DNA of 10,802 bases. Origin: Planctomycetes bacterium UBA2386 (GTDB lineage: Bacteria > Planctomycetota > UBA1135 > UBA2386). The stretch spans positions 46,317 through 57,118 of the forward strand of contig DDSQ01000209.1 of NCBI GenBank assembly GCA_002343845.1, given 5' to 3'. The notes below the pieces were generated by a model. That model ran no database searches. It saw nothing but the letters and a program-made list of their open reading frames with translations, and was not told where the DNA came from. The position numbers and the translations under genes are program-made. Positions 1 through 7,578 of the stretch are shown here, in pieces; position 1 is the first letter of the stretch, and each line of letters starts with the position of its first letter.

Positions 1-458
1 ACGCGCTGCTCCTGGCCGCCCGACAGCTCGCGCGGCTTGTGGTCCATGCGGTCGCTCAGGCCGACCAGTTCGAGCGCGCGTTCGGCCTGCGCCCGGCGCT
101 CCGCCTTCGACAGCGGCGCCAGCAGCAGCGGCAGTTCGACGTTCTCGCGCGCGGTCAGCACCGGCAGCAGGTTGAAGCCCTGGAACACGAAGCCGACGTT
201 GCGCGCGCGCCACGCCGCCAGCTGGCTGCCGTCGAGCGTGCCGAGGTCGGTGTCGCCGACGATCACCTCGCCGGCGTCGGCGGTGTCGAGTCCACCGACC
301 AGGTTCAGCAACGTGGTCTTGCCGGAGCCGGACGGACCCATCAGCGCGTAGAACGTGCCGCCCTGCATCTGCAGGTCGAGTTCGTCGAGCACGCGCAGCG
401 ACTCGCCGGCGCGCGTGTAGGTCTTGGTGACGGAACGCAGGATGATGGCGGAGGCCAT
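1..458 (-). CDS. MacB/LolD-type ABC transporter ATP-binding protein (C-terminus cut off by window edge)
   Basis: This is the nucleotide-binding subunit of an ABC transporter; it would hydrolyse ATP on the cytoplasmic face to drive an export or lipoprotein-release type permease. The first 152 codons are present. Visible motifs are Walker A GPSGSGKTT (residues 41-49), the Q-loop FVFQGFNLLPVLTARENV (90-107) and the signature ELSGGQEQR (144-152). Walker B and the H-loop lie beyond the left edge. The Q-loop wording is typical of the MacB/LolD/FtsE-like subfamily. I chose the ATG at 458 because the protein then begins MASAIILRSVTKTY, the usual N-terminal beta strand of such ATPases; no clear Shine-Dalgarno precedes it. 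It lies 35 bases downstream of the membrane fusion protein gene on the same strand, so the two are very probably cotranscribed. The permease is probably further left. The substrate cannot be told from this sequence. Confidence 0.93.
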   Translation of the reverse strand, partial: MASAIILRSVTKTYTRAGESLRVLDELDLQMQGGTFYALMGPSGSGKTTLLNLVGGLDTADAGEVIVGDTDLGTLDGSQLAAWRARNVGFVFQGFNLLPVLTARENVELPLLLAPLSKAERRAQAERALELVGLSDRMDHKPRELSGGQEQR

Positions 459-493
459 GGAGTTGAGTGGGTCGAGGGTGGCCAGCGAAGACG

Positions 494-1906
494 TCAGTCG
501 GTCTGCACGCGCACGCGGTCGCCGTCGCGCAACGACGTCGGCGGGTCGAGCACGAGGCGTTGGCCGGCTTGCAGGCCGGCCTCGATCACGACGCGACCGC
601 TGCGCCGTTCGCCGGTCGTGAGCTGCTGCCAGCGCACCGCATCGCGATCGAGCACGAACGCGCCGGCGACACCGCCTTGCATCACGACGGCGGTCTCGGG
701 CACGAGCAACGGAGGCTTGGTGGCGGGGGAGTCGGGCACCGGCGCGCTGTCGGCGCGGAACACGATGCGCACGCCCATCTCGGGGCGCAGCCGTTCGTCC
801 TTGCGCTCCAGCCGCACGCGCACCTCGACGGTCGCCTTCTGGCGATCCGCGGTCGGCCAGATGCGGTCGACGATCCCCGGGTAGCGCTCGTCGGGGAACG
901 CGTCGAGGAACACGTCGGCGGGGGCGCCGAGCTGCACCGACGGCAGGGTCGTCTCCGGGACGTTGGCCTGCACTTCGAGCGAGTCGAAGTCGACCATCGT
1001 GCACACGGCACCGCGCGCGGTGCTGCCGCCGACGACGTTGGGGGAAACGACTTCGCCGACCTCGGCGTCCTTCAGCACGACGATGCCGGCGAACGGCGCC
1101 CGCACGTCGGTCTTGTCGAGCGTCGCCTGCGCGAGGTCGCGGGCGGCGCGCGCGGCGTCGACCTGGGCCTTGGCCACGACGATGTCGGCGGCGGCGACGC
1201 GTTCGCGCTGCTGGCTGGCCTCGGCAGCGGTCGCCGCGGCGGTCGCGGCGGCTTCGGCGGCGCGTTCGCGGGCCGCGGCGGCATCCCGATCGCTGGTCGC
1301 GCGTTCGACGTCGCGGGCGCTGCCGATGCCCTGGGCCAGCAGTTCGGCGATCCGGCGCAGTTCGGCTTCGGTCCAGGCAGACATCGCCGCGGCTTCCTGC
1401 CGCTGCGCGCTTGCACTCGTGACCCGCGCCGTCGCCTCGGCGATGTCGGCGGCCGCGGCCTTGGCGGCGGCTTCGGCGCGCAGCACCTGGCTCCCGGCGG
1501 TCGCCAGTTCGGCTTCGGCGCGCAGCAGCGCCTGGCGGAACTCGTCGGCGTAGAGCCGCGCGACGACGTCGCCCTTCTTCAGCACCGAACCCTCGCGCAC
1601 GTTGAGTTCGACGATGCGGCCCGGCACGTCCGACGACAGGGCCGCTCGCCGCGCCGCCACGATGTAGCCGTTCGCCGCCGTGCCGCGCACGGCCGCGGTC
1701 GCCGCTGCAGCCGCCTCGGCGACGACGAACGTGCGCACCACCGGCAGCCGCACGCGGTCGATGAACGCCGACAGCTGCGGCAGGAACAGCCAGCCGAGGC
1801 CGACCAGCACCGCGAGCACGGCGCCGCGCGCGAGCCACGGGTTGCGGCGCCGCCGGCCGGCGGTCGCCGCGGGCGCACGTTCGATCTTCAGGCTCTGCAG
1901 GTCCAC
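494..1906 (-). CDS. HlyD/MacA-family membrane fusion (periplasmic adaptor) protein
   Basis: This is the periplasmic adaptor of an ABC export system, expected to link an inner-membrane transporter to the outer envelope. From the GTG at 1906 it is 470 residues. A basic stretch (RRRRNPW, about 18-24) precedes one transmembrane helix (about 27-44), so the N-terminus is cytoplasmic. The first lipoyl half is at about 87-120 (DVPGRIVELNVREGSVLKKGD). A long, strongly alanine-rich coiled-coil hairpin covers about 121-265, and the second lipoyl half starts at TDVRAPFAGIVV (266-277). Beta-barrel and membrane-proximal domains follow (about 305-470). An upstream ATG at 2095 would give 533 residues but would run through the divergent stress-protein gene and encode an Arg/His-rich stretch unlike this family. 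The GTG start has a GGAG about 10 bases upstream. It is followed by the ABC ATPase gene, which supports a MacAB-like exporter; the substrate is unknown. Confidence 0.9.
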   Translation of the reverse strand: MDLQSLKIERAPAATAGRRRRNPWLARGAVLAVLVGLGWLFLPQLSAFIDRVRLPVVRTFVVAEAAAAATAAVRGTAANGYIVAARRAALSSDVPGRIVELNVREGSVLKKGDVVARLYADEFRQALLRAEAELATAGSQVLRAEAAAKAAAADIAEATARVTSASAQRQEAAAMSAWTEAELRRIAELLAQGIGSARDVERATSDRDAAAARERAAEAAATAAATAAEASQQRERVAAADIVVAKAQVDAARAARDLAQATLDKTDVRAPFAGIVVLKDAEVGEVVSPNVVGGSTARGAVCTMVDFDSLEVQANVPETTLPSVQLGAPADVFLDAFPDERYPGIVDRIWPTADRQKATVEVRVRLERKDERLRPEMGVRIVFRADSAPVPDSPATKPPLLVPETAVVMQGGVAGAFVLDRDAVRWQQLTTGERRSGRVVIEAGLQAGQRLVLDPPTSLRDGDRVRVQTD

Positions 1907-1999
1907 GAGGGGCGGGCTCCGCCGAAGGTGTCTTTCGGGGCGCGGAGGATAGCGCGCGCGCTCTCGAAAAGCCCCGAGCCGCGCGTATGGTCTGCCGCC
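1907..1999. promoter_or_regulatory. Divergent intergenic region between exporter and stress operon
   Basis: This 93-base gap separates the divergent starts of the membrane fusion protein (minus) and the universal stress protein (plus), so it should hold promoters for both. I see no convincing -35/-10 pair on either strand. It contains a perfect 12-base palindrome AGCGCGCGCGCT (1951-1962). A small hairpin GGCGG-GCT-CCGCC (1911-1923) in the transcript leader of the fusion protein would bury its GGAG ribosome-binding site. An adjacent CCGAA/TTCGG inverted repeat lies at 1922-1938. Promoter function is inferred from position only, and such short GC palindromes can arise by chance at this base composition. 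Confidence 0.4.
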
Positions 2000-2458
2000 A
2001 TGGTGGCTCCGGTCGTGCGACGCATCCTGGCTCCCGTCGAGCTGGTCGAGGGCGGTGAGCCGGAGCTCGGGTACGCGATCGCGCTCGCCGCCCAACTACA
2101 CGCCGAGTTGCTGTTGCTGGCGGTCATCGACACGCCGGCGACGGTGCAGCTGATCGGGCGGCATCGCGCGATGGCCGGCAGTGGCCGCGACTTCGACAAG
2201 GCGTTGCAGGACGAAGTGCAGGCGATGTTGCAGGCGATCGTCGATCGGGCCGCGGCGGCCGGCGTCTCGGCGCTCGGGCACCTGACGTTCAGCGAGGACG
2301 TCGAGGAGCAGATCCTCAAGGAGGCGCTGGTGCAGCGTGTCGACCTCATCGTCGTGCGCTCGCGTGGCCGCACCGGCATCATGAAAGCTCTGCTCGGCAG
2401 CACCGCCGGCGAAATCCTGAAGGCAGCGCCGTGTCCGGTGCTGGTGGCACGCGCGTGA
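2000..2458 (+). CDS. Universal stress protein, single UspA domain
   Basis: This is a 152-residue single-domain protein of the UspA family, small cytoplasmic nucleotide-binding proteins linked to stress survival. The N-terminal strand RRILAPVE (7-14) and the C-terminal block GRTGIMKALLGSTAGEILK (123-141) followed by APCPVLVAR (143-151) are diagnostic. The usual ATP-binding pattern G-2x-G-9x-G-S is nearly complete: G123 and G133-S134 have the right spacing, but the first glycine is Arg (R120), and the usual Asp of the first strand is Glu (E14). ATP binding is therefore likely but not certain. The reading frame stays open far upstream (to 467) on the strand opposite the fusion protein gene; the ATG at 2000 is chosen because family homology begins there. 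The stop TGA overlaps the GTG start of the Lon-like gene, implying translational coupling. Confidence 0.93.
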   Translation: MVAPVVRRILAPVELVEGGEPELGYAIALAAQLHAELLLLAVIDTPATVQLIGRHRAMAGSGRDFDKALQDEVQAMLQAIVDRAAAAGVSALGHLTFSEDVEEQILKEALVQRVDLIVVRSRGRTGIMKALLGSTAGEILKAAPCPVLVARA

Positions 2459-4932
2459 AGGGCAAGGGCAACGGCGGGCGTGGGCGACCAGGCGGCAAGT
2501 CCGTGGCGGGCGCACGCGCATCGGGTGGGCGCTCGGGCGGCAGCAGCGGTGGTGGCCCCGGCTCGACGATCGTTCCGGCCGCGGCCCTGCGCTGGCAGTG
2601 CCCGCCGATCAAGCCGTCGGGCAAGCCGCCGACCGCCGCGTTCCTGCTCGGCCAGGAGCGTCCGATGGCGGCGCTGCGCACCGGGCTGTCGATCCACGCG
2701 CAGGGCTACAACCTGTTCGTGTCGGGGCTGATGGGCTCGGGCCGCATCGTCGTGGTCGAACTGCTGCTGCGCGACATCCAGCCGCACTGCGCCCGCACGC
2801 CGGACCGCGTGTTCGTGCACAACTTCCGCGAACCGAACCGGCCGCTCCTGGTGTCGCTGCCGGCCGGCAAGGCTGCGCAGTTCCGCGACGACCTGCTCGA
2901 ACTCGGTCGCGCGTTGCACGGCCATCTGATCGCGGCGCTGCGTTCGCGTCCGCACCGCATGTCGCGCCGCGTCGTCAAGCGTGCGAGCAGTTCGCGCGAG
3001 CGGCGCATCATGGATGCGCTGCAGCGGCAGGCGCAGAAGCAGGGCTGCGCCCTGGTGCGCTTCCAGGCGCAGAGTGGCGCCTCGACGGCGGACATCTACC
3101 CGGTCGTCGAAGGCGAGCCGATCACACTCGATGCGTTGTCGGCGCTCGCGATCGAAGGCAAGGTCGCCGACGAGGACCGCACGCGACTGCTGCAGCAGCG
3201 CGAGCAGTTGCTCGAACGGCTCGACGAGGTGAACGACCGCATCCGCGAGGAGCAGGCGCGCGTCGCCGGCGAGCTGCGGATGATGGATCGGCAGCTCGCG
3301 TGGAAGGTGCTGCAGATGCACCAGAAGGAGTTCCAGCGGCGGTGGGCGCAGCCCGAGGTCGCCGACTGGCTCGACGCCGCCGGCGAGTACCTCGAACAGC
3401 ACCTGCACCAGTGGGTCGCCGCCGACGCCGACGGCGACGAGGACGGCAAGGCGCTCGAGACGCCGCCGCCGCCGGTTGCGGAGCCGCGCCTCGGCGAGTT
3501 CCACGCCAAGATCGTCAAGACGTCGTTCAACGACGCCTGCCCGGTCGTCAACGAGACCAATCCGACGTTCGGCAACCTGTTCGGCACCATCACGCCGCCG
3601 CCCGACGGTTCGCCGTCCGGCGCGATGCACGTCAATCCGGGTTCGCTGCTGCGTGCCGAGGGCGGCTACCTGGTGCTGCGCTGCCTCGACGTGCTGCGCG
3701 AGAACGGCGTCTGGCCGCACCTCAAGCGCACGCTGCAGACCGGACGGCTCGAGATCCGCGAGTTCGACCAGGGTGCGGGCGCGCAGACCGGTTCGTTGCA
3801 CCCCGAGGCGATCCCGATCGACCTCAAGGTGGTGCTGATCGGCGAGCCCGGCGTCTACGAGCAGCTCGCTGCCGAGGACCCGCAGTTCCCGCAGATCTTC
3901 AAGATCCACGCCGAGTTCGACGCCTCGATCCCGGTCGACGAACAGAACCTGACCCGCTACGCCGACTACCTGCAGTGGCTCTGCGACACCGAACAGCTGC
4001 GGCCGTTCGCGCCGCCGGCGATGGCGGCGGTCGCCGAATACGGGGCGCGCGCTGCCGGTCGCCGCGACCGGTTGATCACCCGCTACAGCGAGATCGGCGA
4101 CCTCGCGCGCGAGGCCTCGCACCTGTGCACGACGGACGGCGGCGGCAAGGTCACGCGCGAGCACGTGCTGCGGGCCGAGGCGATGCAGAGGCGCCGCCAC
4201 GACCTCGCGCAGGAGTTGACCGAACGCGACTACGCGTCCGGCTACATGCGGCTTTCGACCGAGGGCGCCGCGATCGGCCAGATCAACGCGCTGACCGTGC
4301 TCGACACCGGCTCGATCGAGTTCGGCCGGCCCTGCCGCATCACCTGCAACTCCGGCGTCGCGACGGCGCAGCGCTCGGGGCTGATCAACATCGAGGGGCT
4401 CGCCAACCTGTCGGGGCCGATCCACGACAAGGGCGTGATGATCCTCGAGGGCTACCTGCTGCAGGAGTTCGGCCGCGACGGCCCGCTGTGCATGCAGGCG
4501 ACCATCTGCTTCGAGCAGCTCTACAACGGCGTCGAAGGCGACTCGGCGTCGTTGGCGCAGTTGCTGGCGCTGCTGAGTTCGCTCGGCGCGGTGCCGCTGC
4601 AGCAGGGTTTTGCGATCACCGGCTCGGTCAACCAGAAGGGCGAAGTGCAGGCCGTGGCCGGCGTCAACGCGAAGATCGAGGGCTTCTTCCGGCTGTGCCG
4701 GGCGCGTGGGCTCACCGGCAAACAGGGCGTCGTGCTGCCGCGCGCGAACGTCGGCGACCTGATGCTCGACGCCGACGTGGTCGAGGCGGTGCGGGCCGGC
4801 GAGTTCGTCGTGCACGCGGTCGCCGACGTGAAGGGCGCCCTCGAGCTGTTCACCGGCATGCCGTCGGCCGAGGTGCTGGCGCGCGTCCGTGGCACGCTGG
4901 CGCAGTTCCGCGGCGCTGCCGGCCGCGTCTGA
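2455..4932 (+). CDS. LonB-like ATP-dependent protease (COG1067-type, AAA_32 plus Lon proteolytic domain)
   Basis: This is a Lon-family AAA+ serine protease of the type lacking the classical Lon N-domain, probably a cytoplasmic quality-control or regulatory protease. With the GTG at 2455 it has 825 residues, a normal length for the family. A Gly/Ser/basic low-complexity tail (2-40) is followed by the AAA part, with P-loop equivalent GLMGSGRI (91-98). A charged coiled-coil insertion (about 240-295), PTFGNLFG and GGYLVL (403-408) come next, then a helical lid (about 500-600). The C-terminal protease domain carries catalytic Ser697 in GDSAS and Lys740 in GVNAKIEGFF, 43 residues apart as in E. coli Lon (679/722). 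The P-loop has Arg and Ile where Lys-Thr/Ser is usual, so ATP hydrolysis may differ. A GTG at 2431 is also in frame, but the 2455 start gives a GTGA overlap with the stress protein stop. Confidence 0.93.
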   Translation: MKGKGNGGRGRPGGKSVAGARASGGRSGGSSGGGPGSTIVPAAALRWQCPPIKPSGKPPTAAFLLGQERPMAALRTGLSIHAQGYNLFVSGLMGSGRIVVVELLLRDIQPHCARTPDRVFVHNFREPNRPLLVSLPAGKAAQFRDDLLELGRALHGHLIAALRSRPHRMSRRVVKRASSSRERRIMDALQRQAQKQGCALVRFQAQSGASTADIYPVVEGEPITLDALSALAIEGKVADEDRTRLLQQREQLLERLDEVNDRIREEQARVAGELRMMDRQLAWKVLQMHQKEFQRRWAQPEVADWLDAAGEYLEQHLHQWVAADADGDEDGKALETPPPPVAEPRLGEFHAKIVKTSFNDACPVVNETNPTFGNLFGTITPPPDGSPSGAMHVNPGSLLRAEGGYLVLRCLDVLRENGVWPHLKRTLQTGRLEIREFDQGAGAQTGSLHPEAIPIDLKVVLIGEPGVYEQLAAEDPQFPQIFKIHAEFDASIPVDEQNLTRYADYLQWLCDTEQLRPFAPPAMAAVAEYGARAAGRRDRLITRYSEIGDLAREASHLCTTDGGGKVTREHVLRAEAMQRRRHDLAQELTERDYASGYMRLSTEGAAIGQINALTVLDTGSIEFGRPCRITCNSGVATAQRSGLINIEGLANLSGPIHDKGVMILEGYLLQEFGRDGPLCMQATICFEQLYNGVEGDSASLAQLLALLSSLGAVPLQQGFAITGSVNQKGEVQAVAGVNAKIEGFFRLCRARGLTGKQGVVLPRANVGDLMLDADVVEAVRAGEFVVHAVADVKGALELFTGMPSAEVLARVRGTLAQFRGAAGRV

Positions 4933-4935
4933 GCG

Positions 4936-7578
4936 TCACTTCGCTCGCAGCGCCGCGAGTTCGCTTTCGAACGTGGCGCGCTCGGGGGCGGCGGCGAACT
5001 GCGGATCCGCGGCCGCCGCTTCGAGTTCGGCGATGGCGGCGTCGCGGTCACCGGCAGCCGCCAGCGCCCTGGCCAACAACCAGCGGACGCGCGCGTTGCC
5101 CCGTTTGGCGGCCTGGTCGGCGGCGCGCGCTGCGGCGAGTGCCTCCTTGCCGTCGACCTCCGGCTGCGCGAGCAGCGCTTCGGCGAAGAGCGACAGCGCC
5201 CTCGGGTTGCCCTTGCCGAGTTCGCGGGCGCGCGTCGCGAAGTCGAGTGCGAGTTTCGGCAAGCGCAGCTCGATCGCGAGCGCGGCGACGTTGTAGTGCG
5301 GGATGAAATCGCGGGGTGCCACGTGCGTCGCGCGGATCGCGAACGGCAATGCCTTCTCGTAGTGGCCGGCGCGTTCGAGGGAGTTGCTGAGGTTCGCGAG
5401 CGCGCGCGTGCTGCCGGGGTCGAGCGCGACGAGGCGCTCGAAGGCCTTGGTGGCCGCGTCGAGATCGCCATCGGCGAGCAGCAGGTTGCCCAGGTTCTGC
5501 ACCGCCGCCGCGTAGTCGACCCCGACCGCCATGGCCTTCTCGAACATGGCCCGGGCCTCGGTCCGTTTGCCGGCGTCGCGATACGCGAGGCCGAGCGAGT
5601 TGGCGAATCGGGCGTTCATCGGCCGCAGCTCGCACGCCTTCTGCAAGGCGGCGATCGCTTCGTCGGTGCTCCGCGCCTTGCGCAGCACGTTGCCGAGGGC
5701 GTTCCAGGCGGTGCCGTTGTCCGGATACGCGGCGGTGGCCTGCCGACCGGCTGCGACCGCCTCATCGAGCCGGTTCTGCTGTTCGTACGCAAGCACCCGC
5801 CCGATCCGGAGCTCTGCCGACAAGTGCGTGCCCGGCGCGAACTCGTCGAGCAGCGCCAGCGCCCGGGCCGGGTCGATCCGCGCGAGCGTGAACGCGCGCA
5901 CCTCGCGCGCGAACCTGCTGTCGGGGAAGTGGCGCGCCATCGCGAGTTCGGCCGTGCGCACGGCGACAGCGTCGTCGGCGCTGTCGCCGGTGTAGGCGAG
6001 CCGGACGTAGTAGGCGAGGCGCGGCAGCGGTGAAGTCGCGATCGCCAGGTTGAGGAGCTCGATCGCGCGGCGAATCGGCGCGGTCGAACGGATGCCGCGG
6101 AGCCTGCCGCTCTCGCTGAGAAGCAACGCCCACACGTAGCACTCGAACGAGTCGGACGGCAACGGCGCATCGGCGGGGATCGACACCCGCGGCTTGTCGA
6201 TGTACTGCCGGACCAGGTCCACGGTGGTCCCGGCGAAGCCGGCGAGTTCGGCGCGCGCGGCGTCGGGATCCTCGGCCTGCACGAGCCACAGCGCGCGGAC
6301 GATGGCGCCCTCGAGATCGTCGCGTGGAAGCCGACGTGCCGCGGCGAGCGGCGCCTGCAGGTCGCCGTCTTCGCTGAACGTGATCGTCTTCGCGAGCAGT
6401 TCTTCGCGCGCGAGGCGCGCTTCCTCGCGGGAGGCGGCCTCGATGCGCGGCGCGTTGGCCCACAGGTAGCCGCCGACGCCGGCGAGGGCCGGCACGCCGA
6501 GCGCCAGAGCTGCGGCGGCTACCGCACGCCAGGGTTCGCGCCGGGCCCAGCGGCGCAAGCGTTCGACCCTCGTCGGCAGCCGCGCGGTGACCGGCTCGCC
6601 GGCGCGCAGCGCGCGCAGGTCCTGCCGCAGCGCCGCTGCCGAGGGGTAGCGCTGCGCTCGGTTCTTGGCCAGCGCGTGGTCGACGACGGCGGCGAGGTCG
6701 TCGCTGATGCCGGGTCGGCCCTGCAAGCGCGGCGGCTCCTCGGTCAGGATGCGGCGCATCGTCGCCTCCTCGCTCGGGGCCGCGAACGGATGCGCGCCGG
6801 CGACCAGTTCGTGCAGCATCACGCCGAGCGCCCAGACGTCGCCCCGTGCGTCGACGGACTCGCCGCGCACCTGTTCGGGCGACGCGTAGAGCAGCGTGCC
6901 GAGGAAGCCGCCCTCGCGCGTCAGCGTCGGCAGCGCGTCGTCGCGCGCGACGCCGAAGTCGGTCAACAGCGGGTGCCCATCGCGGCGCACGAGCACGTTG
7001 CCCGGCTTGACGTCGCGGTGCACGAGCCCGGCCGCGTGCGCGTGGGCCAGCGCGTCGGCGAGCGCTTCGCACAGCGCGACCGCGGCCGCCGGATCGCGGA
7101 AGCGGTCGGCGACGTCGTGCAGCGGCACGCCGTCGACGAACTGCATCGCGAAGAAGTGCTCCGTCCCGTCGCTGCCGAAGCCGTAGACCTCGACCAGGTT
7201 CGGGTGGCGCAAGCGGCCCGCCGCCGCGGCCTCGCGGTGGAGTCGCGCGACCGCGGACGCGTTCTGCACGAGTCCCGGCGCCAGCACCTTCACGGCGACG
7301 CGGCGGTCGAGCGAACGTTGCCAGGCCTCGTAGACCAGGCCCATGCCGCCGCGGCCGATCTCGCGGACCAGGCGGTAGTCGCCGAGCACGCGCTCCGCGG
7401 CCGCCGGCGTGGGCAGCTCGGCGGGTGCCCCGTCGATCATCGGCTCGAGCACCTCGGCGAGGTCGGGGTGTCGCTGCAGCAAGGCGTCGCGCTCGGCGCG
7501 GGTTGTCGGCGGCTTCGCGAGCAGTGCCTCGAGGGCGCGCTCCAGGCGGTTGCCGCCGCCGTTGGACGGGGGGCTCAT
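4936..7578 (-). CDS. Transmembrane Ser/Thr protein kinase with TPR sensor/scaffold region
   Basis: This is an 880-residue Hanks-type kinase. After a short N-terminal segment (1-65) comes the kinase domain (about 68-330): glycine loop GRGGMGLVY (75-83), VAVK with Lys97, helix-C Glu116, HRDVKPGN (187-194, catalytic Asp189), DFG (207-209) and SPE (233-235). All catalytic residues are present, so it should be active. Basic residues then lead into one membrane helix (about 351-373). The downstream part holds a poorly recognisable segment (374-587) and about eight tetratricopeptide repeats (588-860) at near 34-residue spacing, for example AWNALGNVLRKARSTDEAI (624-642). With one membrane span, kinase and TPRs should lie on opposite sides of the membrane. 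Its ATG overlaps the sigma factor stop as ATGA, so the two are translationally coupled and the sigma factor is the obvious regulatory partner (inference). Its stop is 3 bases from that of the convergent Lon-like gene. Confidence 0.94.
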   Translation of the reverse strand: MSPPSNGGGNRLERALEALLAKPPTTRAERDALLQRHPDLAEVLEPMIDGAPAELPTPAAAERVLGDYRLVREIGRGGMGLVYEAWQRSLDRRVAVKVLAPGLVQNASAVARLHREAAAAGRLRHPNLVEVYGFGSDGTEHFFAMQFVDGVPLHDVADRFRDPAAAVALCEALADALAHAHAAGLVHRDVKPGNVLVRRDGHPLLTDFGVARDDALPTLTREGGFLGTLLYASPEQVRGESVDARGDVWALGVMLHELVAGAHPFAAPSEEATMRRILTEEPPRLQGRPGISDDLAAVVDHALAKNRAQRYPSAAALRQDLRALRAGEPVTARLPTRVERLRRWARREPWRAVAAAALALGVPALAGVGGYLWANAPRIEAASREEARLAREELLAKTITFSEDGDLQAPLAAARRLPRDDLEGAIVRALWLVQAEDPDAARAELAGFAGTTVDLVRQYIDKPRVSIPADAPLPSDSFECYVWALLLSESGRLRGIRSTAPIRRAIELLNLAIATSPLPRLAYYVRLAYTGDSADDAVAVRTAELAMARHFPDSRFAREVRAFTLARIDPARALALLDEFAPGTHLSAELRIGRVLAYEQQNRLDEAVAAGRQATAAYPDNGTAWNALGNVLRKARSTDEAIAALQKACELRPMNARFANSLGLAYRDAGKRTEARAMFEKAMAVGVDYAAAVQNLGNLLLADGDLDAATKAFERLVALDPGSTRALANLSNSLERAGHYEKALPFAIRATHVAPRDFIPHYNVAALAIELRLPKLALDFATRARELGKGNPRALSLFAEALLAQPEVDGKEALAAARAADQAAKRGNARVRWLLARALAAAGDRDAAIAELEAAAADPQFAAAPERATFESELAALRAK

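Noticed and set aside
467..1999. Upstream extension of the universal stress protein frame (663 residues in all)
   Set aside because: The extension is antisense to the membrane fusion protein, is low-complexity Gly/Arg/His-rich, and UspA homology begins exactly at the ATG at 2000.
1888..4815. Open frame of 975 codons on the minus strand, antisense to the stress protein and Lon-like gene
   Set aside because: Its product is Arg/Ala/His/Asp-rich with no recognisable domain, and it lies opposite a gene with clear family motifs. Long antisense frames are expected at this GC content, where stop codons are rare.
2598..5306. 902-codon plus-strand frame running through the Lon-like gene and into the kinase 3' end
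   Set aside because: It crosses two well-supported genes in other frames or strands, with Arg/Pro-rich composition and no motifs.
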